From contig CM053329.1 of the NCBI GenBank assembly GCA_028583605.1, positions 16,575,948-16,639,947 of the forward strand: a stretch of 64,000 bases of DNA. The letters run 5' to 3'. This document shows positions 1-14,559 of the stretch, in pieces (positions within the stretch are counted from its first letter, which is position 1; each line of letters begins with the position of its first letter). The stretch comes from Dastarcus helophoroides (taxonomy: Eukaryota; Arthropoda; Insecta; Coleoptera; Bothrideridae). The position numbers and the translations under genes are program-made. The notes beneath the pieces were generated by a model. That model was not told the DNA's origin, made no database searches, and was given only the letters and a program-made list of their open reading frames with translations.

Positions 1-1004
1 TTTTTGCTGAAATATTTAAATTGTTTGAAACGTTCAACTTGTTTCAAAATTTTGACTTTTATTTGAAAATGAGACTATTTTCAACATTTTTGAATGTTTT
101 TTTTATTAAATCTAGACTTTCACAAAACTTCGTATTTTACGTAAATTTGACTTCATTTGGCAATTTCGGTTTTTGCTTGAATATTTAGACATTTTGAAAC
201 ATTGAACCTTTTTCCAAAGTTCGACTTTTTTGAGAATGGGAGTATTTTCAACATTTTCTTATTTGTTTTACAAAATTAATACAACTTCATAAATTTCGAG
301 CTTTTTTTGAAAATTTCAATGTTTTCAAATATCAACATTTTTTCCTTTTTTTTAAAGTTTGGCATTTTTAAAATTTGTGCTTTCCATCTATTTAAAAAAA
401 ATTTACTTCTTACATTTTACGTTTTTTTTTTAATTTTCAACTTTTTTCAAAATTGATTTAAAAATTTTGACCTTTTTTTCAAAATTACTACGTTTTTTCA
501 AATTTTCGACTTTTTTTTAATTTGCGACCTTTATTAAAATTAAATTAAAAGTTTGGACTTTTTATTTAAATTGTCACTTTTTTAAAAAAAAATACCGGTG
601 TTCTTCAAAATTTCAACTTATTGTTTTGGAAATTAGTACAACTTCAAAAATTTCAACTTTTTTGATAATTTTCATTACCTTTGAAAGCTAGACGTTCCTT
701 AAAGTACTGCTTTTTATATTAGTAACCATTTTTACCAGTTTCGACTCTTTTTTAAAATTTCGGCTTTTTGAAATTTTAAACCTATTTGCAAATATTTATT
801 TTTCTCGACAATTTTGAAAATCTTGATACATAACTTCGATCTTTTCTTAGATTTACAATTTTTATCAAAATTCTTTTTTTAACAACTTTCATCTTTTTCA
901 AAATTTCCACTTTTTTTAACACAAAATTTCGACCTTTTTTAAAATTTTCGATTATTTTTTAGAAATTTAGATCTTTTTTAAAAGCGTCAACCATTTTCAA
1001 AATT

Positions 1005-1290
1005 TCTATTTTCTTTGAAAAATTTCGACTTTTTTTTGAATATTTCGTGTTACTCTCGAAATTCGTTTTTTGGGTAAACCTGACTTTAATTTGATAAATT
1101 TGATTTTTTTGTTGAAAATTTCGGCTTTTAAAAAACTAAATTTTCTTTGAAAAATTTCGACTTTTTTTGAATATTTCGTGTTACTATCGAAATTCGTTTT
1201 TTGGGTAAACTTGACTTTAATTTGATAAATTTGATTTTTTTGTTGAAAATTTCGGCTTTTAAAAAACTGAATTTTCGTTAAAATTTCGAC
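1005..1290. repeat. Two-copy tandem repeat, period about 126 bp
   Basis: A unit beginning TTTCTTTGAAAAATTTCGAC and containing GTGTTACT and TTTTTTGGGTAAAC is repeated almost unchanged at about 1010 and 1136. A more diverged third copy starts near 1435. This is a recent local duplication inside the older degenerate array. Confidence 0.75.
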
Positions 1291-2662
1291 TTTTTTGGAT
1301 GTTTGACTTTTTTCTAATTTTGCAGTTGTTTTGAAAATTTCGAAATTTAAAAAAATTTTAACACGAAATTTCGACCTTTTTTCAAATTTTCGAATATTTT
1401 TTAGAAATCTAGAAACCTTTTTCAAAATTTCCATTTTCTTTGAAAAATTTCGACTTTTTTTTGAAAATTTCGTCTTTTTCTCGAAGTTTCGTCTTCTATC
1501 GAATTTGACTTTAATTTGATGAATTTGACTTTTTGTTGAAAATTTTGGCTTTTTAAAAAAAACTGAATATTCGTTAAAATTTCGATTTTTTTGAAGGTTT
1601 GACTTTTTTCTGTTGTTGGACTTTTTTGAAAATTTCAACTTTAGACTTTTACAAAACTTCGTATTTTACGTAAATTTGACTTAATTTGGCAGTTTCGGTT
1701 TTTGCTTGAATATTTAGCCTTTTTGAAGCGTTGAACTTTTTTCCAAGGTTCGACTTTTTTGAAATTGGGAGTATTTTCAACATTTTCTTATTTTTTTTAC
1801 AAAATTAATACAACTTCATAAATTTCAACTTTTTGATAGAAAATTTCGATTTTTTCAGACATCAACATTTTTTCCTTTCTTTAGAATTTGGCTTTTTACA
1901 AAATTTGAGCTTTCGATATATTTTAAAAAACTTTGACATTTCTTAGTTTACCTCTTTTTTTAATTTTTGACCCTTTTGAAAATTGATTTAAAAATTTTTA
2001 AATTTTATTCAAATTTGCTACTTATTTTTTAAATTTCCGATATTATTTTCAATTTTTGACCCTTTTTAAAATTGATTTGGAAATTTCGACTTTCTTTTCA
2101 AATTTGCTACTTTTTTTTCCATACCTGATGTTTTTTTTTAAATGTCAGTTTATTATTTAGAAAATTATTTGGTATGACTTCAAAAATTTCTGAATTTTTT
2201 GGAAATTGTGGTTACTTTTGAAACCTAGACTTTTTTTTTTTTGAATAATTTTTTTTATATATGTAACCATTTTTATTAATTTCGACTCATTAGAATTTCG
2301 GATTTTTGAAATTTTTAATCTTTTTTCGAATTTCCACTTTTCTTGAATTTTTTGAAAATTTTGATACACAATCTCGACCCTTGCTTTAATTTTTTTCAAA
2401 ATTCCTTTTTTAACAACTTAAATCTTTTTCAAAATTTCCACTTTTTTGAATGTTTTTTAATTAAATTTAGACTTTCACAAAACTTCGTATTTTACGTAAA
2501 TTTGACTTCATTTGGCAACTTCAGTTTTTGCTTAAATATTTAGACTTTTTGAAACATTGAACCTTTTTCCAAAGTTCGACTTTTTTGAGAATTTCAATCT
2601 TTTCAAATATCAACATTTTTTCCTTTTTTTAAAGTTTGACTTTTTTAAAATTTTTGCTTTCC

Positions 2663-2684
2663 ATATATATATATATATATATAT
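2663..2684. repeat. AT dinucleotide microsatellite
   Basis: An uninterrupted (AT)11 run lies within the T-rich array. No gene context is visible. Confidence 0.95.
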
Positions 2685-3960
2685 TTCGTTAATTTTTAAT
2701 TTTTTTCAAATTTCTTTGTTTAACAACTTCAATCTCTTTTAAAATCTCTACATTTTGATTTTTTTTTAATTAAATGTAGACTTCGTCTTTTACGTAAACT
2801 AGCTTTGATTTGAAAAACTCGATTTTTTGCTTAAATATTTAAATTGTTTGCAACGTTGAACTTGTTTCCAAATTTTGACTTTTATTTGAAAATGAGACTA
2901 TTTTCAACATTTTTGAATGTTTTTTAATTAAATCTAGACTTTGACAAAACCTCGTATTTTACGTAAATTTGACTTCATTTGGCAATTTCGGTTTTTGCTT
3001 GAATATTTAGACTTTTTGAAACGTTGAACTTTTTTCCAAAGTTCGACTTTTTTGAAAATGGGAGTATTTTCAACATTTTCTTATTTCTTTTAGAAAATTA
3101 ATACAAATTCATAAATTTCGAATTTTGTTTAAAAATTTTAATTTTTTTAGATATCAATATTTTTTCTTTTTTCAAAATTTAGCTTCTTTAAAATTTAATC
3201 TTTTAAAAAATCTTGACTTCAAGAAAATTTTAAATATGAATATTTTTATTAAAATTCTTTTCTATTTAAATTTTTGGCTTTAAGCTTCCAACTGTCTAAC
3301 GCTTTCGAATTTAAAATTTCGAATCAACTTTTTCAAATTTTGACTTTTCAGATCTTTAAAATTGTTTTAAAAATTTTGGCTATTTTTTAAAAATCTTGCC
3401 TCCTTTTAACACTCGACATTTTTCAAAATTTCAATTTAGTTTTTTTATGATGTAGTACAACTTCAAAAATTTTGACTTTTTTGGAAATTTTAATTATTTT
3501 TCAAATCTCGACATTTTTTTATAACTTGGTTCAACTATTTTTCAAAATTTTAACTTCACTTTGTATTTCGTTTGTATTTTTTCTTAAAATGTATAGCTTT
3601 TTTTAAAATTTTAAACTTTTTTAAAAACTTCGACTTTTAAAAATGGCCATTTTTTAAAATTTCGATATTTTTGAAATTTGGAATTTTTCTATTTTGTGCT
3701 TTTTTCAAAATTTCGTCTTATTCTAGGATTTTTGATTTTTTAAAATTTTGACTTTATAAAACCTTCGATTTTTTTAAAAACAATAGTTCTTTATCATTTT
3801 TACTTTTTAGCATATTTCGATCTTAAATTTGAAGATCCATAATTCATTTTAATACCTAAATTTCGATATTTAAGTTCGAAAATTGGATTCTGCATTGTAC
3901 CCTTTTTTTCACAAACTTTTGAGTAGTTTTTGTTATAAATTTTTAACTTGGTTTGTAAAT

Positions 3961-5800
<1,840 letters not shown>

Positions 5801-6185
5801 ATTTTCGACTGAAAATTTCGACATTTTCAAAACGTTACTTTTCGAAAACTTTAGATTTCCTGACAGCAAAAACTTTTGATAATGTCGCGTTTTTTGAAAG
5901 ATGGGATTTTTTTCCAAATTTCGACTGTATTGTAAAATTAAATTTTTACCATTTGAAAATTCGTACTTTTTCTGAAAATGTATTTTTTTTCAAATCTGCA
6001 CTTTCAACTTTTTAAATTTTCGACTTTTTTCTAAATTTCATCTTTGTTTATAACTTTTTTTGGAAAATTATAATTTTTTTATTGAAAATTTCGATTCTTA
6101 ATAATTTCGACTGGTTTTTATTAAAATGTCAACTGTTTTTCAAAATTTCAACTTTTTTTGCAATATTTCGATTATTTTTTTAATT

Positions 6186-6278
6186 TTTGTTGTTGAAAAT
6201 TTACAAGCGCCTAGCCGACACTTATCTGATATTTCATATAGCAAAATGAAGCGAACGAAATCGAAACAACACGAACAG
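6186..6278 (+). repeat. Dispersed repeat copy 1 (inverted partner at 10370)
   Basis: The segment with ACAAGCGCCTAGCCGACACT and AACAACACGAAC reappears in reverse complement at 10370-10463, with about 85% visible identity. It is probably an end of an unclassified mobile element; no coding potential was recognised. Confidence 0.7.
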
Positions 6279-6451
6279 AGGCTTCTTTCAAAGCTTGGAT
6301 TGCTTATTGTTTTTCTTATGCTTATACTATTATGACGATGTGTTGCACTTGGAGTTGCCACCTTTTCTTTGAGCAAATACAGTAAGTATACTGGTTGTTA
6401 AAGGTTAGAAAAAAAGGACATTGCATTAAAATAAAGTACCGTTTATTTTGA

Positions 6452-6522
6452 TGGAACGGACTGGCCCTTGGTTATCTTCAAAAATTGAAACACAGAACTT
6501 GTCCCCTGAAACCAAGAAAAAT
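6452..6522 (+). mobile_element. Foldback element, left-arm fragment
   Basis: Starts TGGAACGGACTGG and ends CCTGAAACCAAGAAAAAT, matching one arm of the palindromic element seen complete at 25280-25530. The remaining arm is absent. Confidence 0.8.
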
Positions 6523-6740
6523 ATGCAAACGTAGCTAGAACAGGGAAGGGCAAGGTGCGTGGCTTCCCTCTGGTTCATGCAGCAAAATTTATATGTATTC
6601 AACTGGGAGAACTTTTTCCAAAAATTATCCTTTTTTCTTCGAAATTCATACTTTTATTGAAACATGTTTTGACTTTTTTCTTAAATTTCCTTTCTTACAA
6701 AATTTTCTTTTCTTTTTAATTTCGATTTTATTAATAAAAT

Positions 6741-7275
6741 CTATAATGCACAGACCAATAGGTTTGAACATTTATTAGATTCGAAGTTTGGAAACCAAAT
6801 ACCGGTTTCGATCTTGTTAGATCTCGTCAGTTTGGTATATCCAACTCGAATGCTAATAAATATTTGTGGTCTAGGTTGCATTCTTCTTGCATACGACATT
6901 GTTGGTTATGGCCATAGTTTCTCTATGGGCCAATAGGTGGTAGTACTAAAGAGTCACTCGCTTGACGCCTGTGAATGTTTTAGTGCTTACTTGTCGGAAC
7001 ATTTATTAGCATTCGAGTTGGATATACCAAACTGACGAGATCTAACAAGATCGAAACCGGTATTTGGTTTCCAAACTTCGAATCTAATAAATGTTCAAAC
7101 CTATTGGTCTGTGCATTATAGAATTCTTGTCTTCTGGGGACTCTCCTAGAGAGCAACCGCTTCGCTAGGTGGCAGTGTTTCAACTGTTGGTAGTTCAGCT
7201 ACCTATGATTCCTTATACACGCCGCCTGGAGGGCTGCATGAATTTGTAGTCTAGGTTGCATTCTTCTTTCATAAT
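6741..7275. mobile_element. Foldback element with 121 bp near-perfect inverted arms
   Basis: Arms at 6741-6861 and 7001-7121 are nearly perfect reverse complements (one end reads CTATAATGCACAGACCAATA) around a 139 bp spacer. The downstream part 7021-7275, including TAGAGAGCAACCGCTTCGCT and CTAGGTTGCATTCT, recurs at 24275-24500 in the same orientation, so the mobile unit is longer than the palindrome. CTAGGTTGCATTCTTCTT also occurs in the spacer near 6873. No transposase frame is present, so it is a non-autonomous element. Confidence 0.8.
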
Positions 7276-7279
7276 AAAA

Positions 7280-9600
7280 TCTAACTTTTCTGATCAACCA
7301 ATTTCCATTTTTTTTAAATTCGACTTTTTCTGAAAATTTCAACTTTCTGCAAACAGTCTCTTCATTAAAATTTGTTTTTTCCTCAAAATTTGATCGATCT
7401 TTTGAAAAAGAATAAAAATTAATGAGAAAAATATTTATCTGGAAATTTTGAAAGATATTTTTGGAAATTTAAAATTTTTTTTAAAAGAATAAAAATGATA
7501 AAATTTCGCTTTCGAATTTCAATTATTTTTTAATCCAAATTTCTGGAAGTTTCAATTTGTTTGTGAAAATTTCGATATTTATCTGAATATTGGACATTTC
7601 CTGATACAGGGTGGGGCGCCTATTTCCCCCGGACTCGAGCAATCAGGGTAAAATAAATATTCACCCAAAAAATTTCGATATTTTTTCTGAAATTTAGCTT
7701 TTTTACATTTTTCCCTAATTTCGACAAAATTTGATTCTCTCGGCATTTTAAATTTTTTCTAACAGAAGCAACTTTATTCTCGAAATTTATTTCTTTTTCG
7801 CGAAATTTTGGTCATTTTCTCGAAATGCCGATCTTGTTCTCAAAATTTCGATTTTTTTAACATTAATTTTTGTATTTGAAAGTTTACTTTTTACCCGAAA
7901 TTCGTCTTTTTTTCGAAATTTTGACATTTTCCACAAAACCTGCCTTTTTTCGAAACTTTAACTGCATCTTAAAAGCCAATCGTATATGTTCTTGGAAATC
8001 TCAATTTTTTTTCTCAAAGTTGGTCATATTTTCAAAATTTTGATTTTGATTTAAAAATTGTTTTTCTTATAAACGACTAACCTCAAAATTCGACCACTTT
8101 ATTAAAATTAGTTTTTCCGTGCGAAATTTCTATTTGCTTTTGAAATTTCGCCTTTTCTCGGGATTACGACTATTTTTTTCGAAATTTCTCTATTTTCTTT
8201 TGACTATTCCAGTTTTCCATGTCTTTAAATTTGACTTTCAATTATTTTTCTGAACGTTGAACTTTTCTGAAAATTTCGACTTTATTAAACCTGATTTTTC
8301 AAAAATTTTGAGCGATTGCTGAAAATTTTTATTTCAAAATTCGATTTCTAATATTTTTTGGAAATTTTGACTTTTTCCTGTAGATTCGTCTTTTTTCTAG
8401 AAAATTTGACTTTTTCTCTTAAAATAGTCTTTTTCTTAAAATTCAAAATTCGTCTTTTTCAAGATTTCAATTTTATTTTCAAAATTCAACTTTTTGGATT
8501 TTGTTTCTAAAATCATTTATTTATTTTATAATTCCGTCGTTTTTCTTAATATTTGTCTTCTTCAACAAATTTTAAGCGATTGCTGAAAATTTGCTTTTTA
8601 ACGAAATTTTGATTTTAATTTCAAAATTCGATTTTTAATATTTCTGGAAATTTCGACTTTTTCCTGTAGATTCGTCTTTTTTTTTGAAATTTTGACTTTC
8701 TCTCTTAAAATAGTCCTTTTCGTAAAATTCAAAATTCGTCTTTTTCGAGATTTCAATTTTATTTTCAAAATTCAATTTTTTGGACTTTTGTTTCTAAAAT
8801 CATTTTTTTTTAATTCCATCGTTTTTCTTAATATTTGTCTTCTTCAGCTAATTTGAACTTTTAATTAAAAATGTGATAATTTATGGTCCTGAAAATGTCG
8901 ACTTTTTTATCTAAATTAAATCGAAATGTTGAAATTTTTGAATATCGTGAAAAAATATTTCCTATAAATTCAATGTCTCTAGTGAATTTCAAATTTTGAG
9001 AACTATGTTTTTGGAATTTAAGATATTTTTCTAAAAAACCGAATTTTTCTGAAAATGGATTCTTTCCACAAAATTAGATCTTTCAAAATTTTGACATTTT
9101 TAAATTTTGGACATTTTTCGAGTTTTTAGCAAATATTAGGTTTTTATTTTTAATATTATTTCCTGAAAATTTCGACTTTTCCAACATTATTTTACTCGTA
9201 ATTCGTCCTTCAAAAATTACAACTTTACTCTCGAAATTCCAGTTTTCCTTTTAAAAATAGACTTTGTTTTAAAAATTTAAAATTAAAAGTTCGATCTCTG
9301 TTTCAAAATTGTTATTAATTTTTTTCCAAAGGTAATTTTTTTTAAAGTCCATTTTGTTAAAATTCGGTTTTTTGATAAAATTGAAATTTCTGGAAATGTC
9401 AGCCTGTTTCTCGAAATTAATCTTATTCCCCAAATTTTGACTTTTACTTCAAAATTGGAGATTCTTTGTTTTTAGAAATTACCATTTAAAATTGTACTTT
9501 TTTAAAATTTTCTTGTTTTCCACAAAATTCGTTTATTTTTCTAAAATTTCCTAAAGGCTTTACATTGGCGTAGTTAATTATTTTCCTTGTTAAATAATTT
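7280..9600. repeat. Degenerate short T-rich quasi-tandem array
   Basis: Same texture as 1-3960, with AAATTTCGACTTTTT-like units of variable length. A better preserved tandem duplication of about 264 bp lies at 8300-8563 and 8564-8850 (shared word GCGATTGCTGAAAAT at 8312 and 8576). No gene seen. Confidence 0.75.
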
Positions 9601-10369
9601 CTGAGAAAATTATTTGTTATTTGTTAGTTGTTTTTCATAAACGCCATATTGGATTTTCTCTTTTTCAAATTTAACAAAATTTTCTGAATAACTTAATATG
9701 TCACATGTCAAGTTTAATATTAACACTTCGACTAAAATATTTAAATGGAAAGTTAAAAATACAAACTTTTAGAAAAATTTCAATATTTTAAGAGGGTAAA
9801 CACGTAAAATAAACATGTTTATGAATTTTGAACCATTTCAAGTTTTAGGGTGAAAACTGGCAAACTAAATTCACTTCAAAAGTTTAAAAAAGGAAGCAAA
9901 GTTCAGACAGTTAACTGTAAATGTAAAAAAAGTCAGGTTTTAACTAGAAATTTGAAAAAACTATGAATTGTAGAATAACATTTTGGGTTGAAAGTTCAAT
10001 CCTTTTGCATTAAAATAATACTTTCATCCTCAAATATCGTGATTTTTTTATCGCCCTGGGGTTAGGAGAAACCCCGGAAAAATAATAATAAAATTGGGAT
10101 ATTCCCACTCAAATTGAAATTCCTGTCAGAAATTAGTTACATGCAGAGGAGATTAGTTTAATTAGAATTACTCATCTGCATATTCCGCCCATGTTTCGCT
10201 AAATTATAAAAAACACTAAATTGTTTTTGACACACAGCACTTTATATTTTTTCAGATATTTCTAAGAAGGCAATAATTTCAGAAAGAAAGAAAAGGTCAA
10301 TTGACAAACACACAAACAAAAAAAAAAGGATTTTGAAATAATGGCAGAACCAGGTAGAACTCCACTGAA
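9601..10369. other. AT-rich intronic sequence, no gene seen
   Basis: Non-repetitive at this scale. A hairpin-capable CTGGGGTTAGGAGAAACCCC lies near 10058. No reading frame of interest. Confidence 0.6.
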
Positions 10370-10463
10370 TCATATGGTTTGTTCGTGTTGTTCCAATTTC
10401 GCTCGCGACATTTCGCCATTGAAATATCAGATCAGTGTCGGCTAGGCGCTTGTGAAAATTTCG
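10370..10463 (-). repeat. Dispersed repeat copy 2 (inverted partner at 6186)
   Basis: Reverse complement of the 6186-6278 block. It contains GTTCGTGTTGTTCCAATTTC and AGTGTCGGCTAGGCGCTTGT. Confidence 0.7.
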
Positions 10464-10469
10464 CTAGTT

Positions 10470-11760
10470 CTTAATTTTCGAAATTCTTGCCAAATTTCGA
10501 TTTTATTGAAAATTTAGAAATTTTACGAAATATTTTACATTTTTTTTTTGACATTTTAATTTTTTTGACCTAAAATTTCAACTTTAAAAAAATGTTTCAC
10601 TTTGATTCAAAATTTTAACTGCCAAAAATTTAAACTTTTTCCAAAATTTTAACTTCTCAATATTTCGACCATTGAAAACCTCGATCTATCTGATAATTTT
10701 CACTTGTTTTCAATATTTTGATTTTAATTTTTATTGAAAAGTTGAGTGCAAATTTCTAAACTATGTAAAATTTAAACTTTTTTAAAATTTCGAATTATTT
10801 TGTAAATGCGATAAAAATTCTCAAATCCTTTGCAAATTTTGATATTTTTTTTAATTTCGACTATAAATGTCGACTTTTTCTTTTTGAAAATTTCTTCTTT
10901 TCCAAAATTTTGACTTCGTTTGGACATTTGAAGGATTTTGAAAATTTTTGCCTTGTCAACAAATTTCGAACTTTCTTTATTGAAAAATTTTAACCTTTTC
11001 TTGAATCTTCACTTCCTTGAAATTTTCGACTCTTTATTTTAATTCCCACTTTGTTGAAAATTCCGGCCTTTTTCAAAATTTTTGTTATTTTCTCAAAATT
11101 TAAAATTTTTGGAAAACTTAAAAATTTTTACTATTTTTTTAATTTCAATTATTTTCAAAATTTTGACATTATTTGCAAACTGTCGATCCTTTATTTGAAA
11201 ATTGTGATTTTTTTTGAGTCAGACATTTCTTAAACCTTTTATTGAAATTTTCGACTAATATTTCGTAAATTTCGACTCGCATTTCAAAATTCGACTTTTT
11301 TTTAAAGTTTTGTCTCTTTTTGCAAATTTGACTTTTTTTTTCAAAAATTTAAACTTTTTTAAACATTTTATTTTTACATTTTTTAAACATTTTCAATTAA
11401 ATATTTGACTTAAAAGAAAAGATTCTTCTTAAACTTGAACTATTGAAAATTTCGACTTTTTTCAAAATTTTACCTTTTCAAAATTTCAACTTTTTTGATA
11501 ATTAGGAATGATTCGATAATTTTGAGTTTTATCCAATATTCAAAAAATTCAGCTTTTTTGAAAATTTAATTAAAAACTCTGCAATTTATTTTAAATGTCG
11601 ATATTTTTCCAAAAATTCGTTTTTTATTTACATTCCCAAAATTATTGAAAATGTCGACCATTTTAAAAATCTTGGATTTCTTTGATAATTTTAGCTTTAT
11701 TTTATAAAAGTGGTAATGTTTTTCTTTTTAAATTTTTGCGCTCCAATAACATTTAAGGAA
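10470..11760. repeat. Degenerate short T-rich quasi-tandem array
   Basis: Same AAAATTTTGACTTTTT-like texture as the first 4 kb, diverged, with no preserved larger unit found by eye. Confidence 0.7.
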
Positions 11761-12308
11761 TATTATTCACCCTTATTACTTCTTAAGTAATAAGGGTAAA
11801 TACACATTGTTATAATTGATTTTACTCAAATGACCAATTAAATGTTCTGTAATTAAACAGTTAAACGTGCTTAAAATTGAAAATATGTACAACCGCAACC
11901 ATAGACTAGTTTCGACCTTCCTTGGCCTCGTCAGCATGGTACGGTGGTTGTATACACTTCCAATTTAAAGCCGTTAGTCAGTCTTATAAGTATCCAAGAG
12001 AGCAAACCTCCATTGGGTGACTTGTAATTGACTTTTAACTGTTTATTACGCAAACATTTTCGCTACATGCTAATTGAAGCATTACTCTCTGCTGAGATAA
12101 TAAGCCTTGTATATACGAATATATACAAGTTTATTACGATGCAATTGATTTTACTCGGTTATACTTATACTACACACAGATTTTTTTTGCTGAATTACTG
12201 CCCACTATAAATGAAACGTCGCCAAAATTTTGTTGGATACGTTACGTGTAACGTGAATGTAATGAAGACATACGTGACTAAATTCGATAATAATTTCACT
12301 TGGGTTGT
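11761..12308. other. Intronic sequence with an inverted-repeat motif
   Basis: Mostly plain AT-rich DNA. At about 11888-11956 a small stem (TACAACC ... GGTTGTA) encloses GTTTCGACCTTCCTTGGCCT, which has the look of a short dispersed element, but I could not name it. No gene recognised. Confidence 0.45.
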
Positions 12309-12480
12309 ATTTACTTAATAAAACTTTAAATACTGACTGAAAGACAACTAGCAGCATAAATTGATGGGTCTAGGAGCATAAAATTTCGCATCGAATTTCC
12401 CCATATGACGTAGATGAGCATTAAGGAAAAATGCTATGAAATTCAGCCCCTAAGAGAGTAAAAATGTGTATTAAATGCTA
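12309..12480 (+). repeat. Old dispersed repeat, copy A
   Basis: Aligns by eye with 38795-38965 at roughly 70-75%: shared words include TTAATAAA, GACAGAC/AGACAACT, GGTCTAG-AGCAT, GATGAGCA and GTAAAAATG. Origin unknown. Confidence 0.6.
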
Positions 12481-12529
12481 CATGTAATAAAACAATTTTT
12501 GAGTTGCATACTCGCAAAATTTAAAAAAA

Positions 12530-13079
12530 AAGTGATTTAAAAAGTCGAAACTTCAAGAGAATAACATTTTTCCAACAAATGTCGAAATAAATCGAAATTT
12601 TTAGAAAAGTCTAAATTTTTTAAAAAGATCCAAATTTTAAAGAAAGTCAAAATTTTCAAAACAAAATGAAATTTTTCAAAGCAACTTAAAATTTTGAAAA
12701 ATACTTGAATATTAAAAACAAAACTAACAATTTTAAAAGCTAACCAAAATTAAAAAAAAAACTACTTTTAAAAAATATTTAAATGGTCAACATTTTCCAA
12801 AAAGGTCTAAAATTTTTAATGAAATTCAAAATTTTTAATAAGATTCAAATTTTTTAATGAGATTCAAATTTTTTAATGAGATTCAAATTTTTTAATGAAA
12901 TTCAAATTTTTTAATGAAATTCAAATTTTTTAATGAAATTCAAATTTTTAATGAAATTGAAAAATGTAAAAAAGTAGAATTCAAAAGTTTTGTATAAATA
13001 AAAATTTTCAAGAAGTCTGTATTTCGGAAAAAGTCGAAGTTGAAAAAAAGTTTTGAAAAAAGTCAATTTAAGTAAATGG
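12530..13079. repeat. Short quasi-tandem array in A-rich orientation, with a 20 bp tandem core
   Basis: The texture is the reverse complement of the T-rich arrays (AAAAAGTCGAAATTT). At 12825-12960 a cleaner run of about seven units of 19-20 bases (ATTCAAATTTTTTAATGA with G or A) is tandemly repeated. Confidence 0.8.
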
Positions 13080-13295
13080 ATTGAAATACAAATCTTGTCC
13101 CCTGAAACCAAGAATAAAAAATACAATTAACTCATTTCGATAACGAAGCTATCAGAGAGATACTGAAGATGATAACTTGGCTATCGAAACGCGTTAGAGT
13201 AACCTTTCTTGTGTTTTTTAATCCTTCTTGGTTTCAGGGGACAAGATTTGTATTTCAATTTTTGAAGATAACCAAGGACCAGTCGGTTCTACCAA
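13080..13295. mobile_element. Foldback element, nearly complete copy
   Basis: The left arm starts near ATTGAAATACAAATCTTGTC, the right arm ends AACCAAGGACCAGTC, and the centre holds GATAACTTGGCTATC. The left outer end (TGGAACGGACTGG) is missing. It has no coding capacity. Confidence 0.85.
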
Positions 13296-13856
13296 GATTA
13301 AGTAAATAGATGATCTGACAGCGACAACAGCGTCATCTAGCGATAGAACACATCTTTATCGTAACTTTAAAGGCATGATTTTTTCATTATAATTATCTGA
13401 CAGTGTTATTTAACCCGATAAGATACTTCCTTTACTCAATAAATAGCAGGGAGCCAAATATACACATGATCGTATCAATGAATTTGAACAATAAATCATT
13501 CTGCAATCTGCACGAATTCTTTACAGTGCATAGCTGATTAAGTTGGTTTTATTACGTTTGTCCAAACTAATTTTATAAATGAACAATTATGCTTGGTCGA
13601 CAGCACCTTCTCTCATTTCATTTTACAGCAATCTGCTATATTTAATTTTTAATTGAAAACAAAGAAAAATTAGAAAATTGAAACAAAACAATTTGATAAG
13701 TCAATTTACCAAATTTATAAACTTTTGATTTTGGACACTTTTTGCATTAACTTGTACGCAGACCTTAAATTCTGAGAATTTTCAGTTAATATTAGTTTTA
13801 GTTCAGTTCAATGCAAAATAAGCATAATGTTATTTAGAGATTAGCTTAGCTATTTT
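13296..13856. other. Intronic sequence, nothing recognised
   Basis: Plain AT-rich DNA between two foldback copies. No repeat or frame supports a feature. Confidence 0.6.
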
Positions 13857-13975
13857 GGTAAAACGGACTGGTCCTTGTTTATCTTCAAAATTGAAATACA
13901 AATCTTGTCCTATGAAACCAAGAAAAATTAAAAAACAGAACAAATGTTTCGATAGCCAAACTATCATCTTTAGGC
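13857..13975 (+). mobile_element. Foldback element, left arm only
   Basis: Begins AAAACGGACTGGTCCTTG and continues through CAAATCTTGTCC to GATAGCCAAACTATC. The second arm is replaced by unrelated sequence. Confidence 0.8.
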
Positions 13976-14559
13976 AGCGTCGCTATTACAAAAAGCAGTT
14001 CACGGAGGAAATTACGAATAGAAATTTGCTCCCCCATCGTTCATTCATAGTTGGTCATCTAGATATGAATGCATGAAGTGCCAGCAAGTGTCTGGCATCG
14101 AGGCGCTCTTCAACGTCACGAGAACTTTCGAGCACCTAAGAGATGAAGGAATAATGGGAAATTCCTGTTCAAGTTGTCGGGAAGGAAGGAAGACGACCGC
14201 TTCTTGCAGCGCGTACTCGAAACGACCCCACCACACTTCGCTGTTCTTTTGATGAATTTCGACTAAATCTGTCAATTCGCAAGCTGTTGGAAAGTATGAG
14301 AAGGCCACAAAAATAATGCTGATTAAAAAATTTAATTGTCTTCAATTATGGATACATGGTACATGGTTGACCTCTGAAGTGAACGGACGCGAGTCGAGAA
14401 CCCGTCAATAAATAACCCAGAAATTGGGCCTTATTACGATAGATTTTCGACAAATAGTCAAAGAACAAAGAGGTGAATAATAGTGAGTGAGGTTAGACGA
14501 TTAAAAGTGGAATAAGTGCAGTAAAATAGCAAACAAAGGCGGTAAGAGAGTATAAATAT
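13976..14559. other. Unclassified GC-richer segment before the solo LTR
   Basis: 14045-14308 keeps an open minus-strand frame of 87 codons and is clearly less AT-rich than its neighbours, but neither strand shows a domain I recognise. It may be a fragment of a mobile element. The last 150 bases could be the LINE 5' leader, which the LTR interrupts. Confidence 0.4.

Larger units (their letters stand above)
1..3960. repeat. Degenerate short T-rich quasi-tandem array (downstream Ace intron)
   Basis: Almost the whole stretch is built from loosely repeated units of roughly 16-22 bases in which an A/T run is followed by a TTCGACTTTTT-like core. No long unbroken reading frame of normal composition exists; the apparent ORFs are Phe/Lys/Asn-rich by-products. 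Larger repeated blocks are superimposed: a block with the words ACTTCGTATTTTACGTAAA recurs near 135, 1660, 2480 and 2950. The tract lies in the intron 3' of the 4630-4793 acetylcholinesterase exon. Confidence 0.8.

Noticed and set aside
1006..1638. Open frame of 210 codons, Lys/Phe/Asn-rich, minus strand
   Set aside because: It lies wholly in the T-rich quasi-tandem array, its protein repeats with the DNA, and the other strand is also partly open; no domain.
14045..14308. 87-codon minus-strand frame as a gene
   Set aside because: No recognised domain, sits among mobile-element fragments, and the opposite strand is no less plausible.
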